A DNA stretch of 6,123 nt from Verrucomicrobiota bacterium (lineage in GTDB: Bacteria; Verrucomicrobiota; Verrucomicrobiia; Verrucomicrobiales; DEV007), in the NCBI GenBank assembly GCA_020629815.1, contig JAHDCN010000175.1, positions 1 to 6,123 of the forward strand. Reading direction: 5' to 3'. The translations under genes were made by a program, and so were the position numbers. The notes under the pieces were generated by a model. It ran no database searches and was not told the DNA's origin. It was given only the letters and a program-made list of their open reading frames with translations. Shown piece by piece: positions 1 through 5,260 of this stretch. Position 1 is the stretch's first letter; the number at the start of each line of letters is the position of its first letter.

Positions 1-84
1 AACGAACCGCTGACGCTCCGGATTGGCAAGCGGAAGAATGCGTGACAAATTAGTTGGGCCGATTTGGAGCTGCCTTTGGCCTAA
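1..84. other. Window-edge segment with no confident gene
   Basis: No gene can be assigned here. One plus frame runs from the window edge as NEPLTLRIGKRKNA and stops with TGA at 43-45, so it could be the last residues of an upstream gene. A second plus frame is also open until TAG at 51-53, and one minus frame is open throughout, so coding frame cannot be decided from this length. Part of the segment (45-67) resembles the interior of the repeat element described below. The segment ends with TAA at 82-84, the left copy of the 3-bp direct repeat flanking copy A. Confidence 0.3.
45..67 (-). repeat. Possible remnant of a further copy of the MITE-like element
   Basis: These 23 bases match positions 2994-3016 inside copy B at 19 of 23 positions, including the unbroken 9-mer AGTTGGGCC. 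They read in the same direction as copy B, opposite to the adjacent copy A. No convincing similarity was seen to left or right of this stretch, so this is either a decayed fragment next to which copy A inserted, or chance similarity. Confidence 0.3.
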
Positions 85-286
85 GACCAATTCACCGGTT
101 AAACCGGTAGAATGGATTTTTTTACGGCTAGGAAATCAGCGCTACGCGGGTAAAGGCAAAGCGGGCCGGATTGACCCAACTGCTTTGTTATTCGCATCGT
201 TGCGATGCACGCATCGCGCCTCGCTCATCCGCGCATTTAGGCCAATCTGACTCCGCCATTCTACCACTTTCACCGGTGAAATGGTC
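85..286 (+). mobile_element. MITE-like non-autonomous element, copy A
   Basis: This 202-bp element begins GACCA and ends TGGTC. Its left terminus matches the reverse complement of its right terminus at about 27 of 31 positions, and it is flanked by TAA on both sides (82-84 and 287-289), as expected for a 3-bp target duplication. Hand alignment with copy B (2896-3098, inverted) gives about 15 mismatches and 3 single-base gaps, roughly 91% identity. Inside is a second, imperfect inverted repeat and a central 7-bp hairpin, GCGATGC/GCATCGC at 202-217. It has no room for a transposase, so mobilisation in trans would be required. Some IS5-family subgroups use TNA targets, but the terminal sequence was not matched to a named family. 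A structured-RNA repeat is an alternative. Confidence 0.8.
90..123 (+). terminator. Intrinsic-terminator-like hairpin at the end of copy A
   Basis: ATTC-ACCGGT (90-99) pairs with ACCGGT-(A)-GAAT (103-113) around the loop TAA, with one bulged A at 109. This gives a 10-bp stem, followed after GGA by seven T residues (117-123). It would stop plus-strand transcription arriving from the left before it reaches the MoxR gene. The three bases between stem and T tract and the bulge make it weaker than an ideal terminator. The same sequence is part of the element's terminal inverted repeat, so the two folds compete. Confidence 0.5.
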
Positions 287-299
287 TAAGGACTATGTG

Positions 300-347
300 A
301 TCAGAAAAATTTCGTAGATTCGAATTCATTCGAATATCTTTTCTGAT
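300..347. promoter_or_regulatory. AT-rich dyad with twin TTCGAA palindromes upstream of the MoxR gene
   Basis: Perfect 9-bp arms ATCAGAAAA (300-308) and TTTTCTGAT (339-347) enclose two copies of the self-complementary octamer ATTCGAAT (318-325 and 328-335), spaced exactly 10 bp apart, one helical turn. The dyad ends about 100 bp before the MoxR start, and TGATAAATT at its right edge could form a weak extended -10 box. This suits an operator or a promoter-overlapping control site. It has no T tract following the stem, so terminator function is less likely. No regulator can be named. Confidence 0.35.
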
Positions 348-445
348 AAATTTGATTGTTGTTTTGGTGTCTTCCCAAAAAGAGGCAACGAGAAAGCCCA
401 TTCATTCCTGCTTGCTAATCGCCCGGTTTCTTGCGATGAAACGTC

Positions 446-1429
446 ATGGAGATTCCTGAACGAGCGAGTGAAAACGTAGCGAAGGTAAAAGATATTCTGA
501 ATCGTGCTCGCGCGGAGATCGGCAAGGTCATTATCGGGCAGGAAGAAGTGATCGATTATTCACTGATCGCAGTCTTCACGGGCAATCACATTTTGCTCGA
601 AGGGGTGCCGGGAGTTGCCAAGACTCTGTTGGTGCGGACGCTGGCAAAAGTGCTGGGCACAGATTTTTCCCGGATTCAGTTCACCCCGGATTTGATGCCC
701 TCCGACATCACGGGTACCAACATTTTCAATCTGCAGGAAGGGGCGTTTCATCTGGTCAAGGGTCCGGTGTTTACCTCGTTCCTGTTGGCGGATGAGATCA
801 ACCGCGCTCCTGCCAAAACGCAGTCGGCTCTTTTGCAGGCGATGCAGGAACGACAGGTGACGATTGACGGAGTCACTCACGAGCTGCCAGAGAATTTCAC
901 CGTCTTCGCCACCCAGAACCCCATAGAATACGAGGGCACCTATCCGTTGCCGGAAGCGCAAAAAGACCGGTTTCTGCTGAAGGTGGAAATGGACTACCCA
1001 TTGGAAAACGAAGAGAAGAAACTGGCGATGCAGCTGCTGGGTCGCGATTCGCCGGAGAACATTCTGGATAGTGGTTCAGTTGAGTCGGTGCTGAGCGGAG
1101 ACCAGATTCCGGAAGCTCGACAGGCACTGGAATCAATTACCGTGAAAGATGAGCTGGTTTCCTATGTGGTCGATATCATTCGGCAGTCGCGGGAGACTGA
1201 CAGTATCCAGGTGGGAGCGGGACCTCGCGCGACCAAGGCGCTGCTTTTATCGAGCCGGGCGTTTGCCGCTATCAACGGCCGGGATTTCGTCAATCCCGAC
1301 GATATCCGCATGATGGCATTTCCCGTGCTGGCGCATCGTTTGGTGCTGCGCCCTGAGTATGAAATCGAAGGGGTGACGGTAAAAGAGGCGACCGAGAAGC
1401 TGCTCGAGAGCGTCGCGGTGCCGAGGTAA
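446..1429 (+). CDS. MoxR-family AAA+ ATPase
   Basis: The 327-residue product is a soluble MoxR-type AAA+ ATPase, a family thought to act as ATP-driven chaperones that remodel or activate partner proteins, often with a DUF58/vWA protein encoded next door. All core motifs are visible: Walker A GVPGVAKT (53-60), Walker B with LLADEINR (113-120), sensor 1 ATQNP (155-159), the arginine-finger region EAQKDRF (170-176), and sensor 2 GPRA (259-262), followed by the usual helical C-terminal lid. Length is typical for the family. The start is fixed by an in-frame TGA at 437-439, nine bases upstream of ATG 446, although no good Shine-Dalgarno sequence precedes it. It is the first gene of an operon with the DUF58 gene 56 bp downstream. 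The specific client is unknown. Confidence 0.95.
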   Translation: MEIPERASENVAKVKDILNRARAEIGKVIIGQEEVIDYSLIAVFTGNHILLEGVPGVAKTLLVRTLAKVLGTDFSRIQFTPDLMPSDITGTNIFNLQEGAFHLVKGPVFTSFLLADEINRAPAKTQSALLQAMQERQVTIDGVTHELPENFTVFATQNPIEYEGTYPLPEAQKDRFLLKVEMDYPLENEEKKLAMQLLGRDSPENILDSGSVESVLSGDQIPEARQALESITVKDELVSYVVDIIRQSRETDSIQVGAGPRATKALLLSSRAFAAINGRDFVNPDDIRMMAFPVLAHRLVLRPEYEIEGVTVKEATEKLLESVAVPR

Positions 1430-1485
1430 CAGGGTTAGGTCAATGACCCAACAGGGTATGGTCGCTGAGGTAACAGGGTAAGGTC
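1423..1485 (+). repeat. Three 22-bp tandem repeats in the MoxR-DUF58 spacer
   Basis: The motif AACAGGGTWWGGTC occurs at 1428-1441, 1450-1463 and 1472-1485, each exactly 22 bp apart. The first and third units share the 19-base stretch GAGGTAACAGGGTWAGGTC (1423-1441 and 1467-1485) with one difference. The MoxR stop codon TAA lies in the first unit, and the third unit ends at the base before the DUF58 GTG start, so AGGG at 1475-1478 may serve as its ribosome-binding site. Twenty-two is not a multiple of three, so copy-number change would alter spacing rather than extend a protein. Confidence 0.8.
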
Positions 1486-2889
1486 GTGAGGTTTGTGCCA
1501 AATATTCCGCTTCTGGCGGTTGCGTTGCTGGTTGTCACACCGGCTACCACGCTGCTGGTTTACGATTCAGGCGGGCTGAGATTGCTTGCCTTGTTGGTGA
1601 TCTTTTTGGTCGTGATTGTTGCCCTGTTGGATTTGGTTTTGTCGCTGAAGAAACTGGACTCTGTTTCCGTAGTCGTACCGGAGTTATCACGTTGCACAAA
1701 AGGCCGGGAACTGGAACTGCCAATCGAGTTTCGCAATGCCGGCCCCAGGCTGAAATGGCTGCGCTACGGGTTGGCGATGTCGAGATTTTTCCGCTGTGAG
1801 GGAAGTGTGACTGGAAAACTGACCGATGTGGAATCGGGCAAGCTGCGCAATGTGGTCTATCATTTGACCCCTCTGAAGCGCGGTCAGTATTTCTTCGATG
1901 ATTTGTTTGTCGAAACGCCTTCGCGCTTTTCGCTTTGGCTGATGCGCAAACGCTATCCGATCTCGGCTGAGGTTCGCGTTTATCCGGATTTGCGGATCGA
2001 GCGCAAGCGGCTTTCCGGTTTGTTTCTGATGCGGGGAAACGAAGGCGCCCATGCGGTGCGTCAGGTCGGAAAGGGCAGGGAGTTTGAGCAACTCAGGGAG
2101 TATCAGCACGGCGACGATTACATTGATATCGACTGGAAGGCGACCGCCCGCAGGCAGAATCCGGTGACGCGGACCTACCAGATCGAGCGGACCCAGGAGG
2201 TCTACGTGGTGGTCGATCATTCCCGCCTGAGTGGTCGCGAGATTCGGGTGCCGGTTTCGGAAAACAGGGAAGGGGACTGGCTGCATCAGGAGGAGGGAGC
2301 CGGAGGTGAGTTTTTGGTGACCACCCAGCTGGAGCGCTTCCTGCATTGTTCTCTGGTGTTGTCATCGGTGGCAGAGAAGCAGGGCGACTTGTTTGGTTTT
2401 ATCAGTTTCGCCGATCGGGTGGATCGTTTCATTCGCAGTCGAAACGGCAAGGATCACTACAATGTCGTGCGCGATGCGCTGTATACATTGGAACCGAAGC
2501 CGGTAGCTCCTGACTTTGAGCAGCTGATGATTGCCCTGCGTCAGCGACTGACGCGGCGGGCACTACTTGTGATGCTGGTGGATTTGAGTGATCCTCTGAC
2601 AGCGGAGCAATTTCACGAAGCCTTGCCGCTGGTGAGCCGACAGCATCTGGTCCTGGTGAACATGGTGCGTCCCGAAATGGCTCAGCCAATCTTTTCCAGC
2701 AATACCGAACCGCAGACAACCAGCGAAATTTACGATTGTCTGGGCGGTCACTTCCAGTGGCAGGAGCTGCAGGAAACCGGCAAGCTTCTGAAAAGCCTCG
2801 GTGTCGAACTCAGTGCCCCGGAGCATGAGGAACTCTGCGCCGAGGCCGTCACGCAATACCTGAACGTGAAGAGAAGGCAATTGTTGTAG
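1486..2889 (+). CDS. Membrane-anchored DUF58 (vWA-like) protein
   Basis: The 467-residue product has two predicted N-terminal membrane helices (about 6-26 and 31-53), then a beta-rich region, then the DUF58 core. The hallmark is GREFEQLREYQHGDD at 197-211 with DIDWKATAR at 214-222, followed by the vWA-like first strand EVYVVVDHSRLSG (238-250) and a later strand ALLVMLVDLSDP (359-370). The metal-site motif is degenerate (D-H-S-R-L instead of D-x-S-x-S). Residues about 251-279 form a Glu/Gly-rich insertion after that strand. DUF58 proteins pair with MoxR ATPases, and the arrangement here supports that partnership at the inner membrane. GTG 1486 is the first start after an in-frame TAA at 1471-1473; GTG at 1495 is an alternative. 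The downstream vWA or transglutaminase genes often seen in such operons are absent. Confidence 0.92.
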   Translation: MRFVPNIPLLAVALLVVTPATTLLVYDSGGLRLLALLVIFLVVIVALLDLVLSLKKLDSVSVVVPELSRCTKGRELELPIEFRNAGPRLKWLRYGLAMSRFFRCEGSVTGKLTDVESGKLRNVVYHLTPLKRGQYFFDDLFVETPSRFSLWLMRKRYPISAEVRVYPDLRIERKRLSGLFLMRGNEGAHAVRQVGKGREFEQLREYQHGDDYIDIDWKATARRQNPVTRTYQIERTQEVYVVVDHSRLSGREIRVPVSENREGDWLHQEEGAGGEFLVTTQLERFLHCSLVLSSVAEKQGDLFGFISFADRVDRFIRSRNGKDHYNVVRDALYTLEPKPVAPDFEQLMIALRQRLTRRALLVMLVDLSDPLTAEQFHEALPLVSRQHLVLVNMVRPEMAQPIFSSNTEPQTTSEIYDCLGGHFQWQELQETGKLLKSLGVELSAPEHEELCAEAVTQYLNVKRRQLL

Positions 2890-2895
2890 CGCTTA

Positions 2896-3098
2896 GACCA
2901 TTTCGCCGGTGAAAACGGTAGAATGGCGGAGTCAGATTGGCCCAAATGCGCGGCATGAGCGAGGCGCGATGCGTGCATCGTAACGAGCGAATAACAAAGC
3001 AGTTGGGCCAATCTGGCCCGCTTCAGCCCTTACCCGCGTAGCGCTGATTTCCCAGCCGTTAAAAAATTCATTCTACCGATTTAACCGGTGAGATGGTC
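2896..3098 (-). mobile_element. MITE-like non-autonomous element, copy B (inverted)
   Basis: This 203-bp element is the reverse-complement counterpart of copy A at about 91% identity by hand alignment. Its terminal inverted repeats match at about 26 of 31 positions, and it is flanked by TTA on both sides (2893-2895 and 3099-3101). A perfect 13-bp inner inverted repeat, CAGATTGGCCCAA (2933-2945) with its complement at 3003-3015, encloses a central CGATGC/GCATCG hairpin, so the element is a nested palindrome. It fills the gap between two convergent stop codons: three bases separate the DUF58 stop from the left TTA, and the right TTA is the esterase stop codon itself. No coding capacity for a transposase is present. 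Confidence 0.82.
3061..3093 (-). terminator. Terminator-like hairpin of copy B behind the esterase
   Basis: Read on the minus strand, TC-ACCGGT (3091-3084) pairs with ATCGGT-(A)-GA (3080-3072) around the loop TAA, giving an 8-bp stem with one G-T pair and one bulge. GAATGAA-type sequence follows, then six T residues (3066-3061). The hairpin begins within ten bases of the esterase stop codon, the place expected for its terminator. It is weaker than the equivalent in copy A. The opposite end of the element, downstream of the DUF58 gene, lacks a T tract. Confidence 0.45.
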
Positions 3099-4031
3099 TT
3101 ACTTTTTCGCAAATGCCTTCTGGTGAAACTGCATCAGTTCCAGACCTTTCTTCTCGTAAATTTCGTGGGCAGAATGTTTGGCGCCTTCCACTTCCAGCAG
3201 AGAATGAGGGATGCCGAGCTTCTTCAGGTTTTTGGAAAACTTGAGATTGTATTCGTAATTGAAACCCTTGGTTCCCACCCAAAGCAGGATTGGCAGTTTT
3301 GTTTTTTCTGAATGTTTCGCATACTCGTCAGCGAGATCCCAGGTGTTGTAGCCTTTGGCAAATTTTACCTTCTCGCTCTCGGCTCCATCATTTTCCTGGA
3401 TGCGCTTCTCCGGTTCATATCCGGAACCGCCCGGCGCTGCCGAGACGAACAACTCAGGGTGCTTGAACATGATTCGAGTGGTGCCGCGACCGCCCTGGCT
3501 AAAGCCTTCAATCGCCAGCTCGCGAGTGCGGTAGGTCTTCTGAATATGCGGAATCAGTTCGTTAATGAAAACATCTTCACCCAAAGCATTTTCTTTCTGA
3601 GGGTAGTTGTACCAACTCATCGGGCCGCCATTGGGAAAGACATAAATCGTAGGCTGAATGTCGCCGTTTTTGATCGCCTCCTCGACAAAACCCGCCAGCT
3701 TGATCGATTTCAATTCGCTGCCGGGCCTGCCGCCGTGCAGATGAAAAACCACCGGGAACTTTGCTTTCTTTTTCGAGTCGTATGCGTCCGGCAGGTAGAT
3801 GCAGTAGCCGACTTCGAGATTCATTGAAGGGCTGGAAAATGTTGCGTGCTGGAGTCGGTCAGAAAGCTTTTGCCACTTGCGTTTGTCTTCCGTGATCGGA
3901 TTGCTCCAGGAAAACGGTGCCGGAGGTGGCTTGGGCTTTTTCTTCTTGTTCTCCTGAGTCAGTGCAGGTCCAGCGAGAGCAAGGGCAAGCAGGATAGGTA
4001 CAGAAGTTCTTCTCAAAAGGGGCAGTTGCAT
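3099..4031 (-). CDS. Secreted esterase-like alpha/beta hydrolase (PF00756 type)
   Basis: The 310-residue product starts with a basic n-region and hydrophobic stretch (LLRRTSVPILLALALAGPALTQ), a Sec-type signal peptide cleaved near residue 25, followed by a Lys/Pro-rich linker (29-39). The hydrolase part shows the oxyanion region HLHGG (97-101), the nucleophile elbow GFSQGG with Ser178, and a C-terminal GAKHS with His286. These fit the putative-esterase family that includes feruloyl esterases and esterase D. The usual catalytic-acid position, Asp in a GT-x-D motif, appears to be Gly256 here (VGTKGF), so activity is uncertain or the acid lies elsewhere, for example Glu260. AAGGG lies 13 bases before the ATG. 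It is divergent from the gene at 4134 and convergent with DUF58. The substrate is unknown. Confidence 0.85.
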   Translation of the reverse strand: MQLPLLRRTSVPILLALALAGPALTQENKKKKPKPPPAPFSWSNPITEDKRKWQKLSDRLQHATFSSPSMNLEVGYCIYLPDAYDSKKKAKFPVVFHLHGGRPGSELKSIKLAGFVEEAIKNGDIQPTIYVFPNGGPMSWYNYPQKENALGEDVFINELIPHIQKTYRTRELAIEGFSQGGRGTTRIMFKHPELFVSAAPGGSGYEPEKRIQENDGAESEKVKFAKGYNTWDLADEYAKHSEKTKLPILLWVGTKGFNYEYNLKFSKNLKKLGIPHSLLEVEGAKHSAHEIYEKKGLELMQFHQKAFAKK

Positions 4032-4043
4032 GACAGTTATCTA

Positions 4044-4059
4044 TCCCTTGCAGAAGGGA
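4044..4059. promoter_or_regulatory. Small dyad in the divergent intergenic region
   Basis: TCCCTT (4044-4049) and AAGGGA (4054-4059) form a perfect 6-bp inverted repeat around GCAG, 13 bp upstream of the esterase start and about 75 bp before the start of the divergent gene. The minus-strand AAGGG of this dyad is also the only plausible ribosome-binding sequence for the esterase, so a hairpin in the mRNA could mask it. Function as an operator or translational control is an inference. Confidence 0.25.
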
Positions 4060-4133
4060 ACTTCCACCGCATTTTTGCTCGAAAGGAATTGATTCGCGTT
4101 GATATTCCGAAAAGCAACCACCTCCCCAAAATT

Positions 4134-5096
4134 ATGAATCGGATCCCGATAGCTTGCGTGCTTTGGCTGACAATGGCGTTTCCCCTTTTAGGAGAAACAG
4201 AAAAGGAGACTGTAGCAGCAGAGCAGAAAACGGAGGAGGCTGATCAGAAGCCAAGCGAGAAAGCAGAGAATCCGGATGCTCCGAACCCGGAGGAAATGGA
4301 GTATCCCGAGGTGGATCCCCCGAAGAAGCAGGAAGAGAAAAAAGGCGAAATGCCCGGAGAGTTTACTGTGAGCGGAAGCCTTTTCCCCAACGGACCGTCT
4401 CCGGTTTTTGACCGAAGCGAAATGCCTTATGCCTACGCGCATTGTTTTGACGAATTCTCCTCTCCGATTTTGAATTTAGCCAATTGGTATGTCAGTGGCG
4501 GGAGTTGGAAAATCGAGGATGGTCACCTGACGGGAATTCAAACCAGCCGCTACAAGAAGGCTGTGATTCGTTCGGGTTTTTTTGCTGAAGAGGATATCAC
4601 GATCAAGTTTCGAATGAACCTCAGGTCGGCTTCCAGTGTGGAGGTGTATGTCCGTGGGGCCGACGCCTACGGCAAAGAGATTACCTTTTTGAAGTTTGCC
4701 TGTACGAAGTCGAACATTGTGATCACCCAGGATGACTCGACAAAGAACCGCAGTCATCCGAGAGCAGTGAAGAATATGTTCGGCCGGGTGCCTCCACAAA
4801 AAGGCGGCGTGTATCGGATTCGCAGCACGCTGAAGTCGATTCCCGTCAGCCTGGGTTCCAACTGGAACGACATGGAGATACGTTTTGAAGACAAGCGTTT
4901 GAAGCTGCTCCGCAACGGAAAATCTCTCTACACCAGTGGCCAAAGCTCCGCGTACGCCCGGAAGAAGTTCGGTCTTTCGTTTGTGCCGCTTTCCGGAAAA
5001 GTCCGGGTCGATGATGTCATCATCGAAGACCTCGCAGACGCCAAGGCCAGAAAAAAGAAAGAGTCAGAGCTGGAGAAGAAAGACTCGGAAGAGTGA
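4134..5096 (+). CDS. Secreted protein with charged linker and LamG/concanavalin-like domain
   Basis: This 320-residue protein is not recognised as a named family. The frame is open further upstream to 3846, but ATG 4134 is chosen because a clear signal peptide follows (MNRIPIACVLWLTMAFPLLG, cleavage near residue 20) and the upstream part overlaps the esterase antisense. No good Shine-Dalgarno sequence is seen. Residues about 21-75 are a Glu/Lys/Pro-rich low-complexity linker. Residues about 104-300 resemble the LamG-like beta-sandwich seen in DUF1080-type proteins, with NWYVSGGSWKIEDGHLTG (117-134) and, later, WNDMEIRFEDKRLKLLRNGK (244-263) and KVRVDDVIIEDL (289-300). The C-terminus is a charged tail. 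It may bind or act on extracellular carbohydrate, but no catalytic residues can be named. Confidence 0.75.
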   Translation: MNRIPIACVLWLTMAFPLLGETEKETVAAEQKTEEADQKPSEKAENPDAPNPEEMEYPEVDPPKKQEEKKGEMPGEFTVSGSLFPNGPSPVFDRSEMPYAYAHCFDEFSSPILNLANWYVSGGSWKIEDGHLTGIQTSRYKKAVIRSGFFAEEDITIKFRMNLRSASSVEVYVRGADAYGKEITFLKFACTKSNIVITQDDSTKNRSHPRAVKNMFGRVPPQKGGVYRIRSTLKSIPVSLGSNWNDMEIRFEDKRLKLLRNGKSLYTSGQSSAYARKKFGLSFVPLSGKVRVDDVIIEDLADAKARKKKESELEKKDSEE

Positions 5097-5103
5097 GGAA
5101 AAA

Positions 5104-5186
5104 TACCGACGGCGGGACTCGAACCCGCACGGCCTAAGGCCTCCGGATTTTAAGTCCGGTATGTCTACCAATTCCATCACGTCGGC
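5104..5186 (-). tRNA. tRNA-Leu (anticodon UAA)
   Basis: Read on the minus strand, this 83-nt sequence folds as a class II tRNA. The acceptor stem is GCCGACG with CGTCGGT (one G-U pair), followed by discriminator A at 5104. The D arm contains GGTAGA, the anticodon stem is CCGGA/TCCGG with loop CTTAAAA and anticodon TAA at 5152-5150, and the long variable arm has stem GGCC-TTA-GGCC. The T arm is GCGGG-TTCGAGT-CCCGC. The 3' CCA is not encoded; a run of T follows instead, so a CCA-adding enzyme is needed. It lies 7 bp beyond the stop of the convergent gene and 74 bp downstream of the secretin on the same strand. Confidence 0.97.
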
Positions 5187-5199
5187 GTAGAGGTGGCAA

Positions 5200-5220
5200 T
5201 CTCCGAAAGAAATCGGGAGA
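5200..5220 (-). terminator. Weak dyad between the secretin stop and the tRNA
   Basis: TCTCCGA (5200-5206) and TCGGGAGA (5213-5220) can pair as a 7-bp stem with one bulged G and a 6-base loop. It lies about 40 bases past the secretin stop on the minus strand, where a terminator would be expected, but no T tract follows in either direction. It may be an RNA processing or stabilising hairpin between the secretin transcript and the tRNA, or chance. Confidence 0.2.
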
Positions 5221-5260
5221 ATCAACTGATGTTTTGGCTCTCTTTACAAAGGGGCCGCTA

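Noticed and set aside
23..250. 75-residue plus-strand open frame across copy A
   Set aside because: It lies over the repeat element, matches no recognisable protein pattern, and the equivalent frame is not maintained in copy B because of single-base gaps.
85..286. CRISPR array or REP/BIME cluster
   Set aside because: There are no regularly spaced short repeats with unique spacers, and the unit is a single 200-bp element with transposon-like ends rather than short extragenic palindromes.
1470..1482. TAACAGGGTAA resembles the core of the I-SceI homing-endonuclease site
   Set aside because: Only 11 bases match, the rest of the 18-bp site does not, and the sequence is one unit of a local tandem repeat.
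2940..3009. attC-like pair of GGCCCAA and TTGGGCC boxes inside copy B, suggesting an integron cassette
   Set aside because: The left box lacks the required AAC ending, the boxes sit inside a transposon-like element with its own ends and target repeats, and no integrase is seen.
3312..3827. 171-residue plus-strand open frame antisense to the esterase
   Set aside because: It is a shadow of the well-supported esterase frame and shows no recognisable domain or upstream ribosome-binding site.
3846..4133. Upstream extension of the 4134 gene to an ATG at 3846
   Set aside because: The extension would overlap the esterase start antisense and bury the clear signal peptide that begins at 4134.
5104..5186. 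tRNA gene as the attachment site of an integrated island
   Set aside because: No integrase, no duplicated tRNA 3' end and no composition change were seen in the window.
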